Under the pieces are notes generated by a model, which had not been told where the DNA came from, searched no databases, and saw only the letters and a program-made list of their open reading frames with translations. A DNA stretch of 64,000 nucleotides from Dyella sp. OK004 (lineage in GTDB: Bacteria > Pseudomonadota > Gammaproteobacteria > Xanthomonadales > Rhodanobacteraceae): assembly GCF_900114495.1 (NCBI RefSeq), contig NZ_FOZI01000002.1, positions 1,240,001-1,304,000 of the forward strand. Direction: 5' to 3'. Position 1 is the first letter of the stretch. Every line of letters begins with the position of its first letter. Positions 45,540 through 53,479 of the stretch are shown here, piece by piece. A program made the translations under genes and the position numbers.

Positions 45540-45938
45540 GCTATCCATCGCCTCATAGAAAGGACCATGGATCTGATCGCAACGACGCAAGGAGCCGTAT
45601 GGGGCGCGAACTTCGAAGAGAAAGTCACTGTTGCCGCGTGGTCTGGAAAACCGAGCTGGTACATCGTCGCCAACAACGATCGCGTGATCCATCCGGACGC
45701 ACAGCGCACTCTCGCGAAGAAGCTCAAGGCCAACACGACCACCTTGTCGACGGGTTATGTGCCCATGGTGTCGCGTCCGTCCCAGGTAGCCGACGTGATC
45801 GCGGAGGCCGCCTCCATGGCTCCGCAATCGCTGACGGCCACTTCAAATGGTCCAACATCCGCTTCCAGCTGCGGATTCAACTGGGTAAAAAAGCGGACGC
45901 AATGGCCGAGCAGGCCAGTAGGCAGGCGGCCTATATAG
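45540..45938 (+). pseudogene. alpha/beta hydrolase remnant, C-terminal fragment
   Basis: The open frame contains VAAWSGKPSWYIVANNDRVIHPDAQR followed by LAKKLKANTTTLSTGYVPMVSRPSQVADVI, which matches the C-terminal third of alpha/beta hydrolases that are often encoded beside YcaC-type proteins (KPSWYIVANNDRxxHP). The nucleophile half is missing, and the position of the catalytic His (SHVPM in relatives) reads TGYVPM. After about residue 120 the frame drifts into unrelated sequence. I interpret it as a decayed gene. Confidence 0.72.
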
Positions 45939-46033
45939 GCCGGGCCCGCGTGTAAGGGTTGGCTGTCGCCCGGTCACAACAAGCCATGCTTCCCTAAGTG
46001 CTTCCGCATCAACTGGATCGTCCCGGGTTTCTG

Positions 46034-46052
46034 CAACCTGACCCGGGTTTCT
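46034..46052. repeat. conserved-tail repeat, copy b (partial)
   Basis: CAACCTGACCCGGGTTTCT, preceded at 46021 by a second TCCCGGGTTTCT. It lacks an obvious hairpin. Confidence 0.5.
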
Positions 46053-46090
46053 ATAGGGCGCCCCTACCCCTCTGATTGCCGCTGCGGCAT

Positions 46091-47950
46091 CTATAGATGT
46101 ATCTGCTGCGTCTGCTGAAGCTTGACCGCCTCGATCTTCCTGTCGATCAACGGCGATGACTTCGCCTTGCCAGCGTCGATATAAGCCTTCTTGGCGTCCT
46201 CGACCTTGCCCTGCGCTTTGAGAACATCGCCTTTCAGGCCTAGGCCTTCGGACTGCATGACGGGGATGTCCTGGAACTTGGCTGACAGGTCTGTCCAGGC
46301 TTGCGGATCGGTCGCGATGATGTGGCTCAAACGATCCTGGTTGGCGACGAACTTGGCGTTCGCTACTTCGGTGGTCAGCTTCGGTACCACGGCGTCGCCC
46401 GTGATTTGTTGGGGCTTGCCACTTTGCGTGGCGATGGACTGGGCAACCAGTTGCGCGTTGGTGGATCGCAGGATGTCTGGGGAGGTTTGCCCGGCTTTGT
46501 TCAATGCGTGGCTGGCGACGTCATTGAGCCCCACGAACGCCAGGGCGTCGGCTGTCATGACCCAGCGGGCCGATGGCGGCAGGTCTGGCGACGCCTTCGC
46601 CAACACGTCGCCGGCGGCGGCGGCGAGGCCCGCATTGCGCTCCTCGGCGCTCAAGGTGGGCGGGACCGTCGCCAAGTACTCCTTCATGTGCGCAGCCATG
46701 GTGCTGAGCAACTCATCCTGCTTGCCCTGCACGGCTGACACGTCAGGCACGCGCACGATCACATGGCGCTGCCCAAGCACGGGCACCTGGATATCAAAGC
46801 TGTACTGGGCGCGGATCACCGACGGTCGAATGGCGAGCATAAGCACGCCCGAATGACCCGAAGGAATACCGCCCTGGTCGGGTCGCCACAACTGCAGATC
46901 GGAATCCGCCGTCGTGGTGTAGTTGAGCATGTGCTTGCCGTTGTTAGTCAGCACGGCGGCGTTATCGCCGCTGGGGCTGTGAAGATCAAAGGTCCAGTGA
47001 TTGTCTTCCGCTTTGAAGCTGGGCAGCGCTAGCAGAGGGTGCTCCGGCGTGCCGAACACGATTTCGCGGAGGGCATTGAACAGAACCACTACGGCATGGT
47101 CGTCTGCGCTTTGCGGCTTGACGATGCTCAGATGATCGGCGCCGCCGATCGCCGAAGGCGCGTCGTCGCAAAAGCGCGACGAGCTGGACATCGGCACGAT
47201 CATCACGCCATGGGTTTCCTTGGTTTCGCGGGCACAGACCACTGTGGGCCGCAACTCCTTATCCAGCGAGCGCCAGTCGCTATCCAGTGTCTGCAGGTAC
47301 GTATTGCTGTCGAGCTGGAACATCTCGGCAATCGCCGGGTTGCTCACCACGTGTTGCGCCAAGGAGGTAATGGAAGCCCCTTCCTGTGGCGTCGCGTACA
47401 GCACCAGTAGCGGCACCTGGTCGAGGTGCTCGCGATGCTTCACCAGCTCCCGCATCACCACGAGGCCGCCCATGCTGTGCGCAACAAAGACCACCGATGG
47501 GTAATCCCAGACGCCCGCGGCTTTCAGGTAGTCGTCCAGCTTGTCGGCTGCCCCGAGCATGTCGAGCGAGCCGCCTTTGAACATGTACGACTCAAAGCCG
47601 AAGGCATAGACATCCACTCGGTCGCCGATGCCGGGCATATCCTTGAGCAATTTGAAGAACGTGGTGCCGTTGTCGTTGGTCCACGTGCCCAGGGTGTCAC
47701 CGAAGATGCCATGAACGAATACCACCGCCACTTGCGCGTGCGGGGTCGATTGGTAAACCCACTTAGGCGGCGTGGTACTTCCATCGGTACCCACGGGATG
47801 CGTTGCCGCGCCCGACTCACCGGGCTTGTCCCCGCCCGAGCAGGCCGAGAGGCATAGCACCAGACTCATCACCGCCACGGCAGCCAGCCGCCACGCCCCC
47901 TGACGCCGACTTCCCCCGAGGAAAGCCGATACGCGCCGCAAGATGCCCAT
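46091..47950 (-). CDS. lipase-like alpha/beta hydrolase lipoprotein
   Basis: A 619-residue lipoprotein. The lipobox LSAC puts the acylated Cys at residue 37 after a basic stretch and hydrophobic core. The hydrolase domain follows: VVFVHGIFGDTLGTW (HG oxyanion motif at 80-81), and the nucleophile Ser159 in FVAHSMGGL. A catalytic His may be in GGADHLSIV. Residues 330-460 have no known domain and residues 460-619 are helical, Ala/Lys/Gln-rich. Probably an outer-membrane-attached esterase or phospholipase; DUF676-like sequences are closest by eye. An effector role is possible but not shown. Confidence 0.8.
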   Translation of the reverse strand: MGILRRVSAFLGGSRRQGAWRLAAVAVMSLVLCLSACSGGDKPGESGAATHPVGTDGSTTPPKWVYQSTPHAQVAVVFVHGIFGDTLGTWTNDNGTTFFKLLKDMPGIGDRVDVYAFGFESYMFKGGSLDMLGAADKLDDYLKAAGVWDYPSVVFVAHSMGGLVVMRELVKHREHLDQVPLLVLYATPQEGASITSLAQHVVSNPAIAEMFQLDSNTYLQTLDSDWRSLDKELRPTVVCARETKETHGVMIVPMSSSSRFCDDAPSAIGGADHLSIVKPQSADDHAVVVLFNALREIVFGTPEHPLLALPSFKAEDNHWTFDLHSPSGDNAAVLTNNGKHMLNYTTTADSDLQLWRPDQGGIPSGHSGVLMLAIRPSVIRAQYSFDIQVPVLGQRHVIVRVPDVSAVQGKQDELLSTMAAHMKEYLATVPPTLSAEERNAGLAAAAGDVLAKASPDLPPSARWVMTADALAFVGLNDVASHALNKAGQTSPDILRSTNAQLVAQSIATQSGKPQQITGDAVVPKLTTEVANAKFVANQDRLSHIIATDPQAWTDLSAKFQDIPVMQSEGLGLKGDVLKAQGKVEDAKKAYIDAGKAKSSPLIDRKIEAVKLQQTQQIHL

Positions 47951-48109
47951 GGACCTTCTCCCAGGTGCCGAACATGGCGGACAGTGGAGAATGCTCTCGC
48001 TAGGCACGGGGGGCGGCAACTAGCTAGACGGCGTAGTCCGACCATGGGAGTCGGGCTCACTTCCGACATCGGTCAACTAGAAATAAAGCGCCCCTTTTCA
48101 GCAAGCGAT

Positions 48110-49141
48110 TCACTCATGTGGTTTGCCAACGATGGAACTGATCGGCAGTCCCGGTGCACCACTGGGCATACTCTCGGGTCCAGCAAACACCGAGCCATGC
48201 AGGTTGTCGGTAACACCTGCCAAGACCATCACCTCACCACTGTAATCCGTCAACTGAAGCTTGCCGCCGGCGTGCCCCTGCGACAGGCTGGCAATCGCCG
48301 TACCGTGTAAATCGGTCACCGACAGCAAGCCGCCCGTGTCGTTGATTTGCAAACTGGCCGAGGGTGTATCGGCCGCTGGATAGACGCTGACAAAGCCGGT
48401 CTTGTTGCCAACGCTATTGATCCGCGTGAGCAGTTTGCCGTTCGGATCCGTTACGTCGAGCCCACCATGGTTATCGTTAGTGGTAACGCCCATGGCAACC
48501 AGCGGACGCGTCGGCCCATAGGTTGGCGAATAGAACCGCAAGGCGATGTTGTTCTTTGCCGTAACCCCCAAAGCGGCCACGCGCTTATTGGTACGGCGCA
48601 CCTCGAAACCGCCCTCGTAATCCATGAGGGTTCTGATGTCGTCTTCACCGGTGCCACCCGCCACATAAACGGCAACGCCCTGCTGCAGGCTACCCATCCA
48701 GGCTTGCTGATTGTCACTGCGCACGCGCACGCCAACCTGATCACCGGCCTCGATGGAAACACCTTTGGCCGTCACGCCTGGCTTGGTGGCGTCGTTCAGC
48801 ACGTAGATGCCGCGGTTGCTTCCAGAGAATACCGACATGATCGGCGCGCCCTTCTCGTCGACCACGCTGAAAGGCGCCTTGAATTTGCCGGAGGCTAGCT
48901 GTTTCTCGATGGTCTCCATGCGCGTTTCGAGACTCGCCACCTGCTTCATCAGAGTGAATTCGGGTTCACTGGTTTGGCTGTAAGCGGCCCAGCTACATAA
49001 CAGCGCCACCACGGTAGCGCCTATCACCGCCCTGATTGAGCGTCGGCGTATCCGGTTACGTTGCAACTGATATTGCAAATCGTTGACCTGCGTCTGCAGG
49101 CTCTGCAATTGACGCAGCAGTGCTTCATAGTCAGCGCTCAT
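48110..49141 (-). CDS. coiled-coil membrane-anchored fibre-like protein
   Basis: A 343-residue protein. Residues 1-32 form a heptad coiled coil (LLRQLQSLQTQVNDLQYQLQ), residues 38-55 one membrane helix (VIGATVVALLCSWAAY), then a second coil (LMKQVASLETRMETIEKQL). The rest consists of short beta-rich units such as GVSIEAGDQVGVRV, GGLDVTDPNGKLLTRI and GGLLSVTDLHGTAIASL, suggesting a trimeric beta-solenoid or tail-fibre-like stalk outside the inner membrane. No family name. AAGGAG precedes the start at 49141. Confidence 0.68.
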   Translation of the reverse strand: MSADYEALLRQLQSLQTQVNDLQYQLQRNRIRRRSIRAVIGATVVALLCSWAAYSQTSEPEFTLMKQVASLETRMETIEKQLASGKFKAPFSVVDEKGAPIMSVFSGSNRGIYVLNDATKPGVTAKGVSIEAGDQVGVRVRSDNQQAWMGSLQQGVAVYVAGGTGEDDIRTLMDYEGGFEVRRTNKRVAALGVTAKNNIALRFYSPTYGPTRPLVAMGVTTNDNHGGLDVTDPNGKLLTRINSVGNKTGFVSVYPAADTPSASLQINDTGGLLSVTDLHGTAIASLSQGHAGGKLQLTDYSGEVMVLAGVTDNLHGSVFAGPESMPSGAPGLPISSIVGKPHE

Positions 49142-49309
49142 CACACATAGCTCCTTTGCCGTGTTGCACGCGTTCGCATACCAACCACACCAAGGCGAAG
49201 CCACCTTGTTTACGAAAAGCACTACTTCAGCATCTGCTCGCTGCCCTTGATGCAATGCGGCAGGCATCCCATTCCGGGAACGTCTCTGCCATCTCCCGAA
49301 ATTGCATGC

Positions 49310-49744
49310 TTACTTCGCCGCACCGCTGCCGCGCTTTCCCGAAAAGAAGAACGCCAGCGCAAGACAAACAGAAATCGTGGCAGAACAGATCACCGGTACC
49401 ACAAAAATGAATCGCCACGAGAGCACGGTGGATGCGATGGCCACCAGCAGAAAGGTGCCGATCAGTGGGCGCGTGCGATAGGCGTCGGATTTAGCAATGG
49501 AGGCCAACTGCCAGAACACGACGGCTTGCGCGAACAGGTAGACGCTGAGGATGTAGCCGAAGCCGAGATAGAAGTCCAAATAGGTTCGACTGGTGCCAGC
49601 CGCATCGAAATGAAACGACCTCATGGCGCGAAGAACGTCGGTTTCGCCAGCGGGAGACCAGAGACTCAATCCACCCGAGGTGTGGCCGGCGGCAAAAAGC
49701 AGCGTGAGGATCGATGCGATTCGCAAGAGAACGAATGGTTTCAT
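49310..49744 (-). CDS. small conserved membrane protein (LIC_13387-like)
   Basis: A 144-residue protein with four hydrophobic segments. The blocks AGHTSGGLSLWSPAGE and RTYLDFYLGFGYILSVYL resemble a conserved family usually annotated LIC_13387. Function unknown. The start at 49744 opens directly into the first helix; the in-frame Met at 49774 is less likely. Confidence 0.65.
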   Translation of the reverse strand: MKPFVLLRIASILTLLFAAGHTSGGLSLWSPAGETDVLRAMRSFHFDAAGTSRTYLDFYLGFGYILSVYLFAQAVVFWQLASIAKSDAYRTRPLIGTFLLVAIASTVLSWRFIFVVPVICSATISVCLALAFFFSGKRGSGAAK

Positions 49745-49843
49745 GTTGCTCTCCGAGGCTACAGCCAGGATCACATCAAGACTGAATCATGATAGGACGG
49801 AAAAAAGATCCGAGACATCCACTGATCAAAAAATGCCAGAAAT

Positions 49844-49860
49844 GCCTGACCCAGGTTTCC
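49844..49860. repeat. conserved-tail repeat, copy c (partial)
   Basis: GCCTGACCCAGGTTTCC, matching the tail of copy a; no hairpin visible. Confidence 0.45.
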
Positions 49861-49979
49861 ACCCGCTGCTCATCGGTCAGAGGCCGGCCAGTTCGGCCTC
49901 TTTTCTCGTAGCCTCCTTTGCCTCACTCTGCAGGCGAGGCACTCGCCTCGATATCCCAGGCAAGGAAACCAGAGCAGTC

Positions 49980-51566
49980 ATGAAATGGATTGAATCAATC
50001 AGCGCGGTGGCACTCGCCGTACTTTCAGCTGGCGCGGGCGCCCAAACCACTCTCCCCATCGGGGGGACGTTTATCCAGGCTGAGTACCTGAATCCTTCGA
50101 TAAGGCCTACGCAGCTTGCGCAGATCACCGGAGAGATGAATGAGCTGGACATGGATACGCTGGTCATCCAGTCCACACTCCAGTATTCGTGCGCGCTTCG
50201 CGCACAAAATGCCGGCTATCAGTGGGTAGCTGGCATGCCAAACGCTCTGTCCGACATTCTGCAGCAGGCTAGTAGCAGGAATATCAAAGTATATGTAGGG
50301 CTCGGGTATTTCACCGATTGGTGGAACTGCACTCCCTACTACAACATCACCGACTACACCATCGCCCAGTTATCACCAGCACTTGATTCGATCCTGAGCG
50401 TCATTAATGGAAGCCCCTACGCCAGTGCGTTTGCCGGATGGTATTTGCCCGACGAACCCGCGCTGGCCAAGCCAGGCGACACCGAGTTCACGGCTGTAAC
50501 GTCGCATGACGCGAAGCTCGCTCAATATCTTAGGACACGGTCCAACAAACCGATACTTATTTCCCCTTACCTGTATACCGAGCCGGGACAACAGCCGCTT
50601 TCCGCGCAGCAAACTTCCCAAAGACTGTCCGGATTTATATCTGCGACCGGCATAGATGTGTATGCGATACAAGATAGTGTCGGTACGGGGGCCAAGGATG
50701 TCGGCTGGGGACGTGAGCAGAGCGTGGGGGACTATTACTATTACGCATCCCAGGCGATCGGACGCGACTACTTGTGGTCGGTCAACGAACTCTTCGACTA
50801 CGGTGCCACCCTGTCGTCTGGCTACGGTGGCGCCTACCTTCCCGCATCCATCCAAAGAATCAACAGGCAGTTGTCGCTTGCAAGCACCGCCTATGTTGGA
50901 AAGCGCCTTGGCTGGCTGCCGCTGTCGCATATGACAAGCCTTGCGCTGCCCTCCAATGGCACTTTTTATGGCGCCGCTCGCCTCAAGGATGCCTACAAGG
51001 CCATCTATGGCAAAGAAGGCACACTACTGGTTCCGTCGTACCGATGGACAACACCACCCTCCACGAGCTATCCGGATACGGGTAACAAGTTGTTCGACGG
51101 AATGCCGGGAGACCCGAAGTCATTTAACTCATCTTCCTGGATTGGGATTCCTGCTTGGCAATATCCCGATGCGCCTACAGGTCAATATGTAGCGGAGATC
51201 GTGATGGACTTCGGCAAGACGTCGAAAGTCGACTGGATTGCCGCACAGATGCTTAACGCCTCGAGCGGCGGCATCCTCCTTCCAAACCAAATGGAGATCC
51301 TTGCTTCGGCCGATGGCACCAACTGGTATCCCAGCGGCATCTATTTGGCTCGGTGCTATCCGACAGGATCAGGCCAGGTGTGCAACACCGGCGGCGAGGA
51401 GATCGTCATAAGGCCGAGTTCCGGAAATGCGGCGGCTTACGACAGCGAGTACGTGTTTTCCAATGAGAGCCCACTAGGCTTAAATACTCGTTACCTGAAG
51501 CTCCGCTTCTTTACCACCAGTGGGTGGCTTTTCTTTGGCGAGATGGAGATTGTTTCCAAGCCTTGA
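49980..51566 (+). CDS. secreted DUF4434-type barrel with C-terminal discoidin-like domain
   Basis: A 528-residue exported protein. Signal peptide: SAVALAVLSAGAGAQ. Residues 28-330 resemble the DUF4434 TIM-barrel group: GGTFIQAEYLN, MNELDMDTLVIQSTLQY, AFAGWYLPDEPAL (acidic pair), GIDVYAIQDSVG. Residues 380-528 look like an F5/8 type C (discoidin) carbohydrate-binding fold: PSTSYPDTGNKLFDGMPG, VDWIAAQML, ILASADGTNWYP. A cell-surface glycan-processing enzyme is likely but the substrate is unknown. The start at 49980 has GCAAGGAAACC upstream. Confidence 0.82.
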   Translation: MKWIESISAVALAVLSAGAGAQTTLPIGGTFIQAEYLNPSIRPTQLAQITGEMNELDMDTLVIQSTLQYSCALRAQNAGYQWVAGMPNALSDILQQASSRNIKVYVGLGYFTDWWNCTPYYNITDYTIAQLSPALDSILSVINGSPYASAFAGWYLPDEPALAKPGDTEFTAVTSHDAKLAQYLRTRSNKPILISPYLYTEPGQQPLSAQQTSQRLSGFISATGIDVYAIQDSVGTGAKDVGWGREQSVGDYYYYASQAIGRDYLWSVNELFDYGATLSSGYGGAYLPASIQRINRQLSLASTAYVGKRLGWLPLSHMTSLALPSNGTFYGAARLKDAYKAIYGKEGTLLVPSYRWTTPPSTSYPDTGNKLFDGMPGDPKSFNSSSWIGIPAWQYPDAPTGQYVAEIVMDFGKTSKVDWIAAQMLNASSGGILLPNQMEILASADGTNWYPSGIYLARCYPTGSGQVCNTGGEEIVIRPSSGNAAAYDSEYVFSNESPLGLNTRYLKLRFFTTSGWLFFGEMEIVSKP

Positions 51567-51602
51567 GGAAATCTGCGAGCGATGGAAATAGTAGAAATGG
51601 AG

Positions 51603-51658
51603 TCAGAGTGCAGTTCCGGCAGAACTGGCTCTGAAGGTACAACCCGACTCAAGTTTCC
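51603..51658. repeat. hairpin plus conserved tail, copy d
   Basis: Hairpin TCAGAG-tg-CAGTTC / GAACTG-gc-TCTGA (51603-51634) followed by AGGTACAACCCGACTCAAG and TTTCC. It lies between the convergent DUF4434 and CPBP genes and could terminate both. Confidence 0.65.
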
Positions 51659-51692
51659 CTCTGTGTTGAAGTTGGCGGTGAGCCGTCGCCCT

Positions 51693-52583
51693 CTATTGAT
51701 CTCCTCGGCTTCTCAGGCTGGAACCTTTCAAAGGTTCGCGTTCGTTGCTTGTGCCGGCATGAGGATTGTCGATCACATTCGATGCTGCGCGGCGGTAGCA
51801 ACGCGCGGTAAGCGCAACCAGCAGCGCGACGGCGAGCATGATCAATGCCCAGCCGATAAAACCACGCTCAACGTGCTGCGGCGAGCGGTCCACCACGGTA
51901 AAGAGGTTGAAGGTAAGATTGCTCGCCGTGTGAAAGAGCAGCGCAATCAGAATGCTTTTACGAGTGCTTGCGTAGCCCCAGACAATCACGATGCGGAACG
52001 CTACAGTAAAGATCAGGAATGCCCAGAAGGGCATGAATGACTGCGTAAGCCCAGCAATGAAGAATAGCGGGATATGCCAGCAGCCCCAGATCACGCCCAG
52101 CAGCGCCGCAGCCTGGAGCAGACAGTACCTCTGCTCCAGACGATCGATCGCATAGGACCAGCCGAACTCCTCGTTGACGGAGCCACCGAAAAGGAAGAGT
52201 TCCAGATAGAGCAGGGGAAGGTGGCTCAAGGACACCGCAATGGCGAACGGCGGGCCGCCGTGGTTGGCTAGCCATGCCATCGACAAGCCAGCCGCAACAG
52301 GCACCAGCAATACGGCGCTAAGGAAGTAGATGAGCCCTATGCGATAGCGCAGGGCTCGGCCGGCAAATTCGCGTACCGCCGGCCAACCACCATCGCGGTA
52401 GACCGCCAGGAAGGCGCCCACAAAAGGACCAAAGGAGCCGGCAAACAGACATATCAACTGTGTGCCTTGCCCAAGTGGCAAGACGCCGCGACTCGCCAGC
52501 ACCGGGAAAAGCCAGGCGACCCATGCGATACCGAATGCGAGTGCAAAGTAAAACCACGCCGGCGTGCGAAAAGACGAATGCAT
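51693..52583 (-). CDS. CPBP-family intramembrane metalloprotease
   Basis: A 296-residue membrane protein with about eight helices. The CPBP motifs are present: NEEFGWSYAIDRL (EExxWR-like), GCWHIPLFF and HTASNLTFN. These Abi/CAAX-like proteases cleave substrates in the membrane; bacterial roles include bacteriocin immunity. The start at 52583 begins MHSSFRTPAW; an in-frame Met at 52619 adds 12 residues. Confidence 0.88.
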   Translation of the reverse strand: MHSSFRTPAWFYFALAFGIAWVAWLFPVLASRGVLPLGQGTQLICLFAGSFGPFVGAFLAVYRDGGWPAVREFAGRALRYRIGLIYFLSAVLLVPVAAGLSMAWLANHGGPPFAIAVSLSHLPLLYLELFLFGGSVNEEFGWSYAIDRLEQRYCLLQAAALLGVIWGCWHIPLFFIAGLTQSFMPFWAFLIFTVAFRIVIVWGYASTRKSILIALLFHTASNLTFNLFTVVDRSPQHVERGFIGWALIMLAVALLVALTARCYRRAASNVIDNPHAGTSNEREPLKGSSLRSRGDQ

Positions 52584-52752
52584 GACTGCGCCCTCTTTTG
52601 CGTTGCTTACGTTTGCCACCAGGCAGGACGGTGGCTTTCGGGCGCAGGTTGTTCCTGTCGCTATCGACGCTCAACTGCCAGAAGGCACTGCTTATTGGAT
52701 TCGCAAGAAGCTTCCAAAAGCGGAAATAAAAAACGAGGCCAGTTCAATCTAA
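52582..52752 (+). CDS. small ORF, uncertain
   Basis: A 56-residue frame (MTAPSFALLTFATRQDGGF to EIKNEASSI) with protein-like composition, starting opposite the CPBP start codon. It has no clear ribosome site and no recognised family. It may be a remnant or chance frame. Confidence 0.25.
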   Translation: MTAPSFALLTFATRQDGGFRAQVVPVAIDAQLPEGTAYWIRKKLPKAEIKNEASSI

Positions 52753-52773
52753 CCCCGCCCTCTTTATGCACGA

Positions 52774-53289
52774 TCAATCTTTGTTCGCACAACCCTTACC
52801 AACGACTAGCACCATGAATTCCCTGAGCGAGCCGTTGCGTTGCCTTGCGAGCAAATCATCGAAGTACGGAATGTGCGCACCGGGGTCTTTGGCCAGAATG
52901 GCGGAGTAGGCCCGCAGGACACTCTCCATGCCTGCGAGCTGCTGGGAAAACTTGTCTGTCTGGCCAGGGGTTTTGATCTGATACGCGGCGTTGCCGAACA
53001 TCTGCTGCATGAGCAACTCGGAACCGTGCGGCACCCCATCTTCATTGGGGATCGGCCCAAGAATGTCGCAAATGGTGACCGTGTAGTCCGGCGTTGCCGT
53101 CAGCCACTCCAACAGCCAACCGCGAATAGCTTTGCCATCGCTTCTGAGAGGGTCCGCCTCAAGCGCTTCCGTCAGCCTGACGAACTTGTCCGTATCTTTC
53201 TCAGCATGTTGAGAAGGCACAGCGCCGGTTGAGGCCAAGGCAGAACCAGCCGCCACGAGAAATAGAAAACAGACAGCCGCCAAACGCAT
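52774..53289 (-). CDS. secreted protein of unknown function
   Basis: A 171-residue protein with a signal peptide (LAAVCFLFLVAAGSALA) and a helical mature domain. A Cys in TVTICDILGP and one in GKGCANKD could form a disulfide. No family recognised. It could be a Rap1a/immunity-like helical protein, but motifs are too few to say. Confidence 0.65.
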   Translation of the reverse strand: MRLAAVCFLFLVAAGSALASTGAVPSQHAEKDTDKFVRLTEALEADPLRSDGKAIRGWLLEWLTATPDYTVTICDILGPIPNEDGVPHGSELLMQQMFGNAAYQIKTPGQTDKFSQQLAGMESVLRAYSAILAKDPGAHIPYFDDLLARQRNGSLREFMVLVVGKGCANKD

Positions 53290-53356
53290 CAGAGCGCCCT
53301 CCCCCTGTTAGAGAAACACTTCGGATCACTTTTAACTCTCATTCTGTCGGCCAACC

Positions 53357-53424
53357 TTCAGGGTTAGGGACCAGAGTGCAGCTCCGATTGCGCTAACCCT
53401 GAAAGTCCAACCTGGCCCAAATTT
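53357..53424. repeat. hairpin plus conserved tail, copy e
   Basis: Perfect 11-bp stem TTCAGGGTTAG / CTAACCCTGAA (53357-53367 and 53393-53403), containing CAGAGTGCAGCTCCG in the loop, followed by AGTCCAACCTGGCCCAAAT. The loop segment also occurs in copy d. Confidence 0.68.
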
Positions 53425-53427
53425 TCG

Positions 53428-53465
53428 GAGACATTCATTGAAAAAATGTCTCTGATCTATTTTTT
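53428..53465 (-). terminator. hairpin with T/A runs, likely terminator
   Basis: GAGACATT / AATGTCTC with a 9-base loop, followed on the plus strand by TGATCTATTTTTTG; located just beyond the end of the Sel1 gene. On the minus strand the following sequence is CGAAAATTT, so it may terminate weakly in that direction. Confidence 0.5.
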
Positions 53466-53479
53466 GTACTGATCAAAAC

